Positions 7,731 through 15,839 of a stretch of 53,721 bases of DNA are shown here, piece after piece; the stretch's first letter is position 1; each line of letters starts with the position of its first letter. The notes beneath the pieces were generated by a model that did not search any database, was not told the origin of the DNA, and was given only the letters and a program-made list of their open reading frames with translations. This DNA comes from CAYWMQ01 sp964459635 (GTDB lineage: Bacteria; Patescibacteriota; Minisyncoccia; Phycocordibacterales; UBA12088): contig CAYWMQ010000004.1 in the NCBI GenBank assembly GCA_964459635.1, positions 1 to 53,721 on the forward strand, written 5' to 3'. The translations under genes were made by a program, and so were the position numbers.

Positions 7731-7758
7731 TTGTGGAGTTGGGTACTTTGGGTATACT
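7731..7758 (+). promoter_or_regulatory. promoter of the carbonic-anhydrase-like unit
   Basis: TTGTGG (7731-7736), a 16-nt spacer and TATACT (7753-7758). Unlike the leaderless genes there is a leader of about 28 nt carrying AAGGGTG before the ATG at 7793. Confidence 0.65.
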
Positions 7759-7792
7759 GGCACGCAGGTTTTTGACAGGGAAGGGTGACGAA

Positions 7793-8398
7793 ATGGCATT
7801 GCCCGCGGGTAGTCGTGTCGCTATTGTAGGCTTTTGTACGGACCCACGCTTTAGTCGTGAGCCGGGGCTCCGCTACGAGCAACTTCGTGCTGTGCTTGGC
7901 GTTGACTGGATCGTGCCTTTGAAGCGTCCCGGCTTCGTGCGTTTCTTTCAACAGACGTACTTAGATGATGCCGAAATACACACGAGCGAAGCCTATGCTT
8001 ATCTTGCGAAGCGTGTAGGAAAATCCAAGCTACAACTTCGCGCAGAGGCGTGGGAGGATGACTTTCTTGACCATTACGGTATGCACCGTCCAATTGTGTT
8101 GGGTGTGGCGAGTCATGCAACATGCGGTGGCTTTCCAAAAAATGACGACGAACAGCGTGCAGCAGCCATGCTGGCGGCTGACGTTCTGCGCGAGCGCCTG
8201 AAGCGTGTACATAACGTTACAATTCCTGTGGTGCCGCTCTTTGAAGAAAAGATCAGCGACACGGAGTGGTTTGTGCACAGGCTCGATTGCACAGACTGTG
8301 AGCGTTGTTTGGCACAGCGCCACGTGAGCGTAGGTGAGCACATCGGGAAGCGAGAGCTGCAGGCAAGTGTTCCAACTGCGTTGTCCGTAAATACCTAG
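7793..8398 (+). CDS. beta-carbonic-anhydrase-like protein
   Basis: A protein of 201 residues. Two motifs match the zinc site of beta-carbonic anhydrases: C15-T-D17-P-R19 (CxDxR) on a hydrophobic first strand (VAIVGF), and H108-A-T-C111-G-G (HxxCG) after a hydrophobic strand (IVLGVAS). A third cluster of Cys near the C-terminus (DCTDCERC, about 165-172) is not part of the classical family and could bind a second metal. If active it would interconvert CO2 and bicarbonate; many CPR relatives are uncharacterised. The open frame extends to 7685, but the promoter and ribosome site support 7793. It overlaps the ribosome site of the next gene, so the two form an operon. Confidence 0.7.
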   Translation: MALPAGSRVAIVGFCTDPRFSREPGLRYEQLRAVLGVDWIVPLKRPGFVRFFQQTYLDDAEIHTSEAYAYLAKRVGKSKLQLRAEAWEDDFLDHYGMHRPIVLGVASHATCGGFPKNDDEQRAAAMLAADVLRERLKRVHNVTIPVVPLFEEKISDTEWFVHRLDCTDCERCLAQRHVSVGEHIGKRELQASVPTALSVNT

Positions 8399-8407
8399 GA
8401 GGGCGAA

Positions 8408-8827
8408 ATGATATTTCCTGAAGTATGTGCGTGCGGATTGGTTGAGGACGGCGGGTTTGCTGTATTCGCCGCAGACTGCATGCCAGACTACATTTTCGTA
8501 CCGACGCTCGCGCCGCTTGCACATGAGATTGCACATGAGACACCTCGGTGTGAATGCAGTGGTGTTTCGGACGGAGATGCAGAAGTACGGGCGTTTCTGA
8601 ACGGCCTGCTACATCATCACCTCCTCTTTCCCAAGTCAATGTTCGTACTCGTGGCTTCAGATCAAAACCCGCACCGTCGCGTCACAACGGCACAGCACGC
8701 CCAGGACCTGTACAGTGCCAAACGGCGCGTGCAGGAGTGGCTCTTTGCGCATGGTGCGGATGTACGGGTCGATGCGTATCTGCTCATCCGCGCAGGTGAC
8801 GGCTGGAGGTGCGAGCATCTCACGTAA
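8408..8827 (+). CDS. orphan protein co-transcribed with the carbonic-anhydrase-like gene
   Basis: A protein of 139 residues. AGGAGGG (8398-8404) starts in the stop codon of the upstream gene, so the two are coupled. Cys residues cluster in the first 50 residues (CAC, DC, CEC), a triple His lies near 69-71, and a helix-rich middle (about 90-115) is followed by a beta-hairpin-like end with a further Cys. It could be a small metal-binding partner of the upstream protein. No family is recognised. The unit ends in a UUCG hairpin. Confidence 0.65.
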   Translation: MIFPEVCACGLVEDGGFAVFAADCMPDYIFVPTLAPLAHEIAHETPRCECSGVSDGDAEVRAFLNGLLHHHLLFPKSMFVLVASDQNPHRRVTTAQHAQDLYSAKRRVQEWLFAHGADVRVDAYLLIRAGDGWRCEHLT

Positions 8828-8837
8828 ACGCATAGAC

Positions 8838-8857
8838 GCCCCGGCTTCGGTCGGGGC
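8838..8857 (+). terminator. intrinsic terminator with TTCG tetraloop
   Basis: GCCCCGGC, loop TTCG, GTCGGGGC (one G-T pair), followed by TTTCCT. A UUCG loop closed by C-G is especially stable in RNA. Confidence 0.8.
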
Positions 8858-8910
8858 TTTCCTGTGCACGGCATGTGTACATCGTGCATGAATACCTGTA
8901 CGGGAGTGCG

Positions 8911-8916
8911 TATACT
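8911..8916 (+). promoter_or_regulatory. -10 box, leaderless start
   Basis: TATACT ends 8 nt before the ATG at 8925. Confidence 0.65.
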
Positions 8917-8924
8917 TTGGCTAT

Positions 8925-10262
8925 ATGTCGCCAACGATGGGTGAAGACGTGCAGGCGGATGGTGCGCACGGGGCGGACCTTGGTCCGTGGTCGTCTCCGG
9001 GTGAACCGGAGCCGGCTGCCCCTCCACACCACAGCGGACCAAAGCCGGTCGTGAGTACTGATGCGCAACTCTTCCTGCAGGGTGTGCTTACCGAGGCGAT
9101 ACGCCGCAGAGCATCCGACATTCATATAGAGCCAGCGCGCGATGCGTACAACATTCGCTTTCGCATAGACGGCATGCTCGTGCACTTCGCGCGCAGGGCA
9201 GCTGATGAGTACGGGGTCGTGGTCAATGCGCTCAAGGTACTCGCAGATCTCGATATTGCTGTTCGGCATCTGCCGCAAGAAGGACATATCGAATTTCGCG
9301 TGCAGGAAGTGGCTGAGGGAGCGGTGCCGCCGCCCGCGAGCACAGCATATGCCGTACACACGGAAGATGGAAGCTACTACGACATACGTGTTTCGGTCTT
9401 TCCGGCACTCGACGGCGAAGTGGCTGTACTGCGCGTTATGCACAGGAGCAGTGCGCTCCTTGGTTTGGATGAGCTCGGTATGGACATGGATTCACTTACG
9501 AAAGTGCGCAAGATGCTGCTTGCGGCATACGGCATGATACTCGTCACGGGCCCGACAGGAAGCGGCAAAACCACCACCCTGTACTCTCTCTTGCAGGAGC
9601 TTCGCAGCGACACACGCAACATAGTCACGCTTGAAGACCCTGTGGAGTTTCGGCTCCCGTGGTTGCGCCAGAGCGAGATCCAGAACGACCGCGCCTTCAC
9701 CTATGACCGCGCGCTTCGCTCCGTACTGCGCCAAGATCCCGATGTGCTGATGATAGGGGAGATACGTGACCCGGCCACAGCCGAGTATTCGATACGCTCT
9801 GCCCTTGCGGGCCGCATTGTCTGCTCTTCCATTCACGCGAACACCACCGTGGGCACGTTTGCGCGGCTCTTCGACCTCGGTGTGCCGCATAGTCTTGCGG
9901 GGCATGCGATCAATGGAGTGATAGCGCAGCGTTTAGTGCGTAAGCTCTGCAGTGCATGCAGGGAGGAGACAGTGCCAAGCATGCTCATGATGCAGCATTT
10001 CGGTCTATCCCAGGCTGAGGGGCCCTTCTACCATGCGCGCGGCTGTGACGCGTGTGGCGGCACAGGCTACACCGGGCGCGTAGGCCTTTTCTCCGTGTTC
10101 GTAATGGACGATACGCTACGCACCATGATCTATGACCAACGTTCGCTTCAAGAGGTGCAGGACTATGCGCTCAAGGAGGGGTTGAAAACAGTACACATGG
10201 ACGCGGTATCAAAGATAAAAATGGGCCTCACCTCTCTTGAGGAAGCGGCGAGGGTGGCCTGA
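8925..10262 (+). CDS. type IV pilus / type II secretion assembly ATPase (GspE/PilB family)
   Basis: A protein of 445 residues. It drives pilus or secretion-pseudopilus assembly from the cytoplasmic face. Visible in order: a low-complexity Pro-rich start (about 20-40), the N2 domain with ASDIHIEP (63-70), Walker A GPTGSGKTTT (209-218), the Asp box region (EDPVEF), Walker B with MIGEIRD (276-282), the His box (SSIHANT) and the tetracysteine zinc site (CSAC and CDAC about 50 residues apart). The N-terminal MshEN/N1 domain of full-length PilB is missing, so the protein is short. No other pilus gene is in the window. The start is set by the TATACT box. Confidence 0.92.
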   Translation: MSPTMGEDVQADGAHGADLGPWSSPGEPEPAAPPHHSGPKPVVSTDAQLFLQGVLTEAIRRRASDIHIEPARDAYNIRFRIDGMLVHFARRAADEYGVVVNALKVLADLDIAVRHLPQEGHIEFRVQEVAEGAVPPPASTAYAVHTEDGSYYDIRVSVFPALDGEVAVLRVMHRSSALLGLDELGMDMDSLTKVRKMLLAAYGMILVTGPTGSGKTTTLYSLLQELRSDTRNIVTLEDPVEFRLPWLRQSEIQNDRAFTYDRALRSVLRQDPDVLMIGEIRDPATAEYSIRSALAGRIVCSSIHANTTVGTFARLFDLGVPHSLAGHAINGVIAQRLVRKLCSACREETVPSMLMMQHFGLSQAEGPFYHARGCDACGGTGYTGRVGLFSVFVMDDTLRTMIYDQRSLQEVQDYALKEGLKTVHMDAVSKIKMGLTSLEEAARVA

Positions 10263-10374
10263 TCGGCGAAAAACCCGAAAACTTAAGAACAGAAAAACTC
10301 CGGTACGTTACAAAACCGTTTTTTGCGTTCTTAAGTTTTTCAAGTTTGATTGTTTCGAGTGCGCTGCAATGCGG

Positions 10375-10380
10375 TATACT
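10375..10380 (+). promoter_or_regulatory. -10 box, leaderless start
   Basis: TATACT ends 6 nt before the ATG at 10387, so the predicted transcript starts on the A of the start codon. Confidence 0.7.
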
Positions 10381-10386
10381 CTTCCC

Positions 10387-12063
10387 ATGACCCAGGAAGA
10401 TGCTTTTCGCGTACTCACGCTCGGCAAAAACGTATTCCTCACGGGTGCGGCCGGGAGCGGAAAGACGTACGTGCTCAACCGCTACATAGCGTGGCTACGC
10501 GAGCATGGCATTGACCCCGCCGTGACAGCCTCCACGGGCATAGCGGCGACGCACCTCGGAGGCATGACCATACACTCGTGGAGTGGTATCGGAGTGCGCG
10601 AGTCGCTCACGGCGTATGACATTGATGCGCTTACGCAAAACGAGCGGCTCGTGAAGCGTTTTAGAAACACGAGTGTACTCATACTGGACGAAGTGTCGAT
10701 GCTAAGCGCACAGGTACTCGCTATGGTAGACGCGTCGCTGCGTGCGGGAAGAGGAAGACCCGAGCCGTTTGGCGGCATCCAGGTGGTACTTTGCGGCGAC
10801 TTCTTCCAGCTTCCGCCCGTGGGGCGAGGAGCCGTACGCCCGCTCTTCGCCTGGCAGAGCGCTTCGTGGGATGAGCTTGATCTTCAGGTGTGCTATCTCG
10901 AAGAAAGCCACCGGCAAGATGATGCCGAACTGCTGGCACTTCTTAATGGTATCCGGGCCGGTCATGTGCCGAGTGAGGCACGCGTCGCGCTTGAAGCGCG
11001 TATAGGACTTTTGGCAGATGAGCGTATTCCGCGCCTTTACACGCACAATGCGGATGTGGATGTGCTTAATGCCGAGCGTCTGGCAAAGCTTGATGGTCCC
11101 ACCAAACGCTATGACATGATGACGAGCGGGCCCGCCAAACTTGTCGAGGCGCTCGTCCGCGGGCTACTCGTACCTGAAACGCTCTACCTTAAAGTGGGTG
11201 CTACTGTCATGTTTGTGAAAAACGATCCGCAGGAGGCCTACGTGAACGGCACACTTGGCGTGGTGACCGGCTTTACGGATAGTGCTCCCACAGTACGTAC
11301 GCATGACGGGCGCATCATCTCGGCGGAGCCCGCCAGCTGGCGCGTCATGGAAGGCGATAAGGTGCGAGCGGAGGTCACACAAGTGCCGCTCCGGCTCGCG
11401 TGGGCGGTGACCGTACATAAGAGCCAGGGCCTTTCTCTCGATGCCGCACACATAGACTTAACACGCTGTTTTGTGGAAGGGCAGGGGTATGTGGCGCTCT
11501 CTCGCGTGCGTAGAATGGACGGCATCTATCTCGCAGGTCTTTCTCCCGCAGCGTACGACAGGCATGCTGAGGTGGCTCTCGCAGATGAGCGCTTCCGGGC
11601 ACAGTCTGAAAAGACAGCTGCCCGTCTGCGAAGCACGCCCCGGGCACGACTTTCAGAGCTTCAAGCGGCATTTATGGAGCGTTCGGGCGGTAGCGCGCGC
11701 AGGCGGAAAGGTCCGAAGAAAAAGGGCGCAGCAAAAAAACCGCACAATAAGGGAAGTACGTTGGACGCGACCCTTGCCCTCATACGTGATCGCGAGCCGC
11801 TTCCCGCTATTGCCGACATGCGCGGCCTTGCGCAGAGTACCATACGCAAGCACATAGAAGACCTGCATGCGGCGGGCAAGCTGACCACAGGCGACATAAC
11901 GCACCTTCTGCGTTCCGAAGGACTCAGTGCACAGGACGAAAAAACAATAGCCCGCGCGTTCAAGAAGAGCGGCGACCGCAAGCTCGCGCCCGTGTACGAA
12001 GCGCTTGAGGGTGCGTACTCCTATGATGTGCTGGCGCTCGCACGTCTACGCCTCGGGCTCTGA
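10387..12063 (+). CDS. Pif1/RecD-like SF1B helicase with C-terminal HTH domain
   Basis: A protein of 558 residues. A 5'-3' DNA helicase by family. Walker A GAAGSGKT is at residues 20-27, Walker B LILDEVSML near 98-106, then CGDFFQLPPVG (motif III) and the C-terminal VHKSQGLS and ALSRVR motifs of Pif1-type helicases. A Lys/Arg-rich linker (about 437-456) leads to a helix-turn-helix module (about 460-558) of the kind found at the end of RecQ-like and CPR helicases. The open frame starts earlier (10237), but the TATACT box 6 nt before 10387 fixes the start. The stop codon lies inside a hairpin (ACGCCTC 12048-12054 with GAGGCGT 12062-12068). Confidence 0.9.
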   Translation: MTQEDAFRVLTLGKNVFLTGAAGSGKTYVLNRYIAWLREHGIDPAVTASTGIAATHLGGMTIHSWSGIGVRESLTAYDIDALTQNERLVKRFRNTSVLILDEVSMLSAQVLAMVDASLRAGRGRPEPFGGIQVVLCGDFFQLPPVGRGAVRPLFAWQSASWDELDLQVCYLEESHRQDDAELLALLNGIRAGHVPSEARVALEARIGLLADERIPRLYTHNADVDVLNAERLAKLDGPTKRYDMMTSGPAKLVEALVRGLLVPETLYLKVGATVMFVKNDPQEAYVNGTLGVVTGFTDSAPTVRTHDGRIISAEPASWRVMEGDKVRAEVTQVPLRLAWAVTVHKSQGLSLDAAHIDLTRCFVEGQGYVALSRVRRMDGIYLAGLSPAAYDRHAEVALADERFRAQSEKTAARLRSTPRARLSELQAAFMERSGGSARRRKGPKKKGAAKKPHNKGSTLDATLALIRDREPLPAIADMRGLAQSTIRKHIEDLHAAGKLTTGDITHLLRSEGLSAQDEKTIARAFKKSGDRKLAPVYEALEGAYSYDVLALARLRLGL

Positions 12064-12210
12064 GGCGTCTTCGGTGTGTTCTACAAGGCCCATGCGCCTC
12101 TTCATTTCCTGTACGGCTTGGACAAGCGCGGGATCTTGCCATGTGCCCGTATCATCGTCCGGCTCAAGCAAGACAGGGTCTTGCGCGTGCGGGGTATTCT
12201 CAAATGACAT
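12046..12210 (-). CDS. small acidic orphan protein downstream of yqeY
   Basis: A protein of 54 residues read on the minus strand, beginning MSFENTPHAQDP and ending EHTEDASEPEA. It is acidic with one central helix (about 26-41, ALVQAVQEMKRRMG). Its start lies 38 nt after the stop of the YqeY-like gene, so it is probably the second gene of that unit. Its last 18 nt overlap the end of the helicase gene on the other strand. No Shine-Dalgarno is visible. Support comes from the coding-like composition and position; no family is recognised. Confidence 0.5.
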   Translation of the reverse strand: MSFENTPHAQDPVLLEPDDDTGTWQDPALVQAVQEMKRRMGLVEHTEDASEPEA

Positions 12211-12248
12211 AGCAAAAAGATGGTAAAAATAACGGCCTAAGATGCGTG

Positions 12249-12704
12249 TTACGCAAGCGCTTCCAGTACGAGTGTTCGTACCAAGGTTCCCTCGGCACGC
12301 CCCTTGAGCTCACTCATCACCGCGCCCGTGAGCTTGCCTGCAGCGGTTTTATCCGTGATACCGTGTTCTTCTTTTAGTCGGAGCACCACGGCGCGCACCT
12401 CGTCTTCGGAAAGCTGGGCCGGCAGGTAAGACTCAAGTACGCTTGCCTCCGCATCTTCACGCTCCGCCAGATCGTCACGGCCTCCCGTGCGAAACTGTGC
12501 CGCGGCTTCGCGTCGCTGTTTGAGTGCTCTGCGCATAAGCGCAAGCATGTCGTCGTCCGAAAGGGTATCGCGGGGTGTGCGCTTAGTGGCCGTGAGCTCT
12601 TGTGTCACAAGCGTAAGAAGGCCGCGCAGCACCGTAAGGCGCAGCTCGTCCTTTGCTTTCATGGCAGCTACCATGTCGGAGCGCACTGTATCCTGTAAGC
12701 TCAT
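12249..12704 (-). CDS. yqeY: GatB/YqeY domain protein
   Basis: A protein of 151 residues, the usual length of free-standing YqeY. It shows the N-terminal helical part (MKAKDELRLTVLRGLL, about 15-30), the central QRREAAAQFRTGGRDDLAEREDAE region and the C-terminal tail domain (TAAGKLTGAVMSELKGRAEG) related to the tRNA-binding end of GatB. Its exact role is unknown; it is thought to be linked to tRNA-dependent amidation or to tRNA binding. The start at 12704 is fixed by TATACT (12711-12716 on this strand) ending 6 nt upstream. It is divergent from the P-type ATPase gene. Confidence 0.9.
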   Translation of the reverse strand: MSLQDTVRSDMVAAMKAKDELRLTVLRGLLTLVTQELTATKRTPRDTLSDDDMLALMRRALKQRREAAAQFRTGGRDDLAEREDAEASVLESYLPAQLSEDEVRAVVLRLKEEHGITDKTAAGKLTGAVMSELKGRAEGTLVRTLVLEALA

Positions 12705-12710
12705 GAGGTA

Positions 12711-12716
12711 AGTATA
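12711..12716 (-). promoter_or_regulatory. -10 box, leaderless start
   Basis: TATACT on the minus strand, 6 nt before the yqeY ATG. It is embedded in an AAGTAGAA-type word that is mirrored before the divergent ATPase gene. Confidence 0.7.
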
Positions 12717-12750
12717 AAGTAGAATGCAGAAAGTAGAAAGGGAGACTATA

Positions 12751-12876
12751 AAGTCAAAATTCAAAAGTTAGAAGTCAAAGGTGCAAGTTAAAATTGAAAA
12801 GCGATACGGTAGCGTTTGGTGGCCTTACTTCTCACTTTTGCCTTGCACTTTTGACTTTTGCATTTTGACTTTGAAA
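12751..12876. repeat. intergenic purine/pyrimidine palindrome A
   Basis: The left arm (12751-12800) is made of AAGTCAAAAG-type words and the right arm (12829-12876) of CTTTTGACTTTTG-type words, with about 28 nt of unique sequence between. It is enclosed by a second word pair, AAAGTAGAA (12717-12740) and CTACTTTCTACCTT (13073-13131). The 434-nt space between yqeY and the ATPase gene holds this palindrome, MITE copy 2 and the two promoters. Confidence 0.7.
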
Positions 12877-12918
12877 AATGTGCTTACTATCCAGATATCC
12901 CAGTACCCGTCCTTAGTC

Positions 12919-13063
12919 GTACGTGCTCGCACCTCCAAGAAACGCCGCGAAGTCTACGTCTTTGCGAGCCGCAGCGAAGCAATCCAGATTGTGTGCCTAA
13001 CGTTATACGAATCCTGGGCTGCTTCGCTGCGGCTCGCAGAGACGACAGGGTGTGAGCAGGTAC
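12919..13063. mobile_element. MITE-like palindromic element, copy 2
   Basis: It has exactly the same length (145 bp) as copy 1 and about 8 mismatches (roughly 94% identity). Terminal inverted repeats start GTACGTGCTC and have two mismatches. It is flanked by a perfect 8-bp direct repeat CCTTAGTC at 12911-12918 and 13064-13071, different from the repeat around copy 1, as expected for independent insertion. Confidence 0.87.
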
Positions 13064-13125
13064 CCTTAGTCTACTTTCTACCTTCTACCTTCTACTTTCT
13101 ACTTTGTCCGTTCCACCTTCTACCT

Positions 13126-13131
13126 TATACT
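13126..13131 (+). promoter_or_regulatory. -10 box, leaderless start
   Basis: TATACT ends 7 nt before the ATG at 13139. It is preceded by a pyrimidine-rich TTCTACC word also found before serS. Confidence 0.7.
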
Positions 13132-13138
13132 TGAGTTA

Positions 13139-15817
13139 ATGGACATATCCAACAAAGCTTGGGAGACGCTCACGGTGGATCACGTGCGACGGCTGCTCGC
13201 CGTGGATACCACGGCCGGGCTCTCGCACGAGGAAGTGCAGCGACGGCGCAGTACGTATGGCGAGAACGTGTTCGCAAAAGCGGAGCGGCACAGTTTGGGA
13301 AGGGTGGTCTTGCGCCAATTCAAAAATCCGCTTGTTGTGGTGCTCTGTGCGGCTGTCGTAGTGACGCTTGGCTTGGGGGAGCATTTGGATGCACTTGTGA
13401 TATTCCTCGCGCTCCTCATAAATGTCGTGGTGGGTACCGTGCAGGAAGAACGTGCCGGCGCGGCCTTTGAGCGACTCTCCGCATCCCAAGAGCGCAGGGC
13501 CATCGTACTGCGCGATGGCGCGCGCGAGAACATACCGGCACGCGAGCTGGTGCCGGGCGATGTGGTCTTGCTGGAAGGCGGATACGCGGTGCCTGCGGAT
13601 GCGCGCATTTTTGAGGAAAAGGACCTACGCGTGAATGAAGCCGTGCTCACGGGCGAGTGGCTGGCCGTGGCGAAGCAGAGCGGCGAGCTGGGCAGAGATG
13701 TGCCGCTTGCCGAACGTGCCAACATGGTGTGGATGGGTACTCTCATTGAGGCGGGCTACGGAAGAGCGCTGGTGGTGGCTACCGGGTCGCGTACCGAGCT
13801 CGGGCGCATTGCAGAGTCCCTCTCCTCCATAGAGGAGCAGCGGACACCTCTCCAAGAGAACATGCGCCGCATAGCGCATCTGATATCGTACTTCATTGCC
13901 GCTGCGCTTGCGCTCATATTCATCGTGGGTGTACTGCGCGGAGAGGGCATCCGCGAGATGGTGTTTATAGCTATCGCTGTTGCTGTGGCAGCAATACCCA
14001 CGGGACTTCCGGCTGCGCTCACGATAGTGCTTGCCATAGGTATGGAAACCATCCTCAAGCGCGGGGGGCTTGTGCGCAATTTGCTCGCAGCTGAGACGCT
14101 GGGCAGCACCACGGTCATACTCACGGACAAAACGGGCACACTTACAGAGGCGCGAATGCGCCTCGCTGCGCTTCAGAGCTATGCGGGCATACGCGACGCG
14201 TCACATGTGCCGCTTGGGGACAACCGCTTCTTGCTCGAGCTTGCGGTGATGGCATCGGACGCGTTTATCGAAGAGGACGAGAACGACAGGACCAAGCTCA
14301 CCGTCCATGGTCGCCCCATTGAAAAAGCCGTAGTGCTTGCGGGGCTTGAGGTTGGTGTGGTGCAAGGGCTCGTACACAACGATTTTCCGCGCCTCGACTA
14401 CCTGCAGTTTACCTCCGCGCGGCGCTTCGGCGCATCACTTCACAAAAATCCGCACAAAAAAACTAACCGCATCGTACTTACGGGCGAGCCGGAAACCCTC
14501 ATCGAGGCATCTGCCTTTGTGCGGCTTGCGGACAAGCGCGAACAAGCGAGTGAGGCCATTAAGGTGCGCTTCCGTGAGCGACTCGCTGAGTTGGCGCGTG
14601 AAGGAAAGCGCGTCATTGGGGTGGCATACCGTGACGCATCGTTTGATTCCATGCCCGAGGAAGGGCCCGGGGTGCATGAGCTTCTCAAAAATGTTGTATT
14701 TGCGGGACTGTTGGTGTTCGAGGATCCGGTGCGCCCCGAAGTGGCTGCGGCAATACGCGAGGTGCGCGGTGCGGGTGCGCAGGTCATCATGCTTACCGGC
14801 GACAATCCTGAGACCGCGCGCACCATTGCTGCAGAGGTGGGTATCACGGTGCCCGGTGACGAGCTTGTGGTACATGCAAGTGAGCTGGAGCAGTGGACGG
14901 ACGAGGAGCTGTACGAAAAGCTCAAAGTGGTGCGTGCCATAGCGCGTGCACTGCCCGCCACCAAGCTGCGCATCGCGCGCGTGCTGCGTGCACGGGGCGA
15001 GGTGGTGGCCATGACGGGCGATGGCATCAATGACGCGCCCGCTCTTCGCGCGGCGTCCATTGGCGTGGCGGTAGGCTCCGGCACGGAAGTTGCCAAAGAG
15101 GCGAGCGACCTCGTGCTTATAGACAACAGCTTTTCGGTCATTGTCGCGGCCATAGAGGAGGGTAGACGCATTATCGATAATCTTAAGAAGATAATCGCAT
15201 TTTTGCTCTCCACCTCTTTCAGTGAGATCATACTCATTGCGGGCGCACTTGCGGGCGGAGCCGCCATCCCGCTCACGCCTGTCCAGATACTGTGGGCAAA
15301 CATAGTCGGAGGCGACCTGGTGAGCTTTGCGTACGCGTTTGAGAAAAAGGATCCGACCGCCATGCGCCGCAACCCGCGCAATGCAGCGGCGAAGAACATC
15401 GTCACGAGAGAGCTCGTCTGGCTCATCCTCATACTTTCCGTCGTCTCCGGCCTAACCTCCATTGCACTTTACTACCTCCTGCTCTCTTGGCGCATTCCAA
15501 TGGAAGAAATACGCACGGTGCTATTTGTTACCATTGCGCTCGACAGTATCTTTTTCAGTTTTTCACTCAAGGCCTTTGATACGCCGGTGTGGCGCATTAA
15601 GCCTTTTGAAAATGTGCACTTACTCGGTGCGCTTGCCGTAAGTCTCGGGCTCTTGCTCATGGCTCTTTCCGTTCCCGCAATGCGTGCGTTGCTCTCGCTT
15701 GCGCCTCTCACTATGTTTGAGTTGGGCCTTCTGGCCGGTGTCGGACTGGCTAATCTCGCTGTTATAGAGGCTGCAAAATGGTTCATTTTTGAGCGCGACG
15801 GCGTGGCTGTGCGGTAG
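13139..15817 (+). CDS. P-type cation-transporting ATPase (P2-like)
   Basis: A protein of 892 residues. It should move a cation across the membrane at the cost of ATP. Order: an N-terminal cation-ATPase domain (about 5-70), two helices, the actuator domain with LTGEW (about 169-173), two helices with AIPTGLP (285-291), the phosphorylation site D330-K-T-G-T, the nucleotide domain with KGA-like elements, TGDGINDAPAL in the hinge, and six C-terminal helices with LWANIVGGDLVSFAY. Two family landmarks are altered: TGES is TGEW, and the IPEGLP of Ca pumps is IPTGLP, so the transported ion cannot be assigned as calcium by analogy. Single-gene unit. Confidence 0.92.
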   Translation: MDISNKAWETLTVDHVRRLLAVDTTAGLSHEEVQRRRSTYGENVFAKAERHSLGRVVLRQFKNPLVVVLCAAVVVTLGLGEHLDALVIFLALLINVVVGTVQEERAGAAFERLSASQERRAIVLRDGARENIPARELVPGDVVLLEGGYAVPADARIFEEKDLRVNEAVLTGEWLAVAKQSGELGRDVPLAERANMVWMGTLIEAGYGRALVVATGSRTELGRIAESLSSIEEQRTPLQENMRRIAHLISYFIAAALALIFIVGVLRGEGIREMVFIAIAVAVAAIPTGLPAALTIVLAIGMETILKRGGLVRNLLAAETLGSTTVILTDKTGTLTEARMRLAALQSYAGIRDASHVPLGDNRFLLELAVMASDAFIEEDENDRTKLTVHGRPIEKAVVLAGLEVGVVQGLVHNDFPRLDYLQFTSARRFGASLHKNPHKKTNRIVLTGEPETLIEASAFVRLADKREQASEAIKVRFRERLAELAREGKRVIGVAYRDASFDSMPEEGPGVHELLKNVVFAGLLVFEDPVRPEVAAAIREVRGAGAQVIMLTGDNPETARTIAAEVGITVPGDELVVHASELEQWTDEELYEKLKVVRAIARALPATKLRIARVLRARGEVVAMTGDGINDAPALRAASIGVAVGSGTEVAKEASDLVLIDNSFSVIVAAIEEGRRIIDNLKKIIAFLLSTSFSEIILIAGALAGGAAIPLTPVQILWANIVGGDLVSFAYAFEKKDPTAMRRNPRNAAAKNIVTRELVWLILILSVVSGLTSIALYYLLLSWRIPMEEIRTVLFVTIALDSIFFSFSLKAFDTPVWRIKPFENVHLLGALAVSLGLLLMALSVPAMRALLSLAPLTMFELGLLAGVGLANLAVIEAAKWFIFERDGVAVR

Positions 15818-15839
15818 GCGGGCGGATGTGCGTGCGCTC

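Noticed and set aside
14440..15462. 340-residue open frame antisense to the P-type ATPase
   Set aside because: It is the shadow of a high-GC gene on the opposite strand: Ser/Thr/Arg-rich, no domain, while the ATPase frame is complete.
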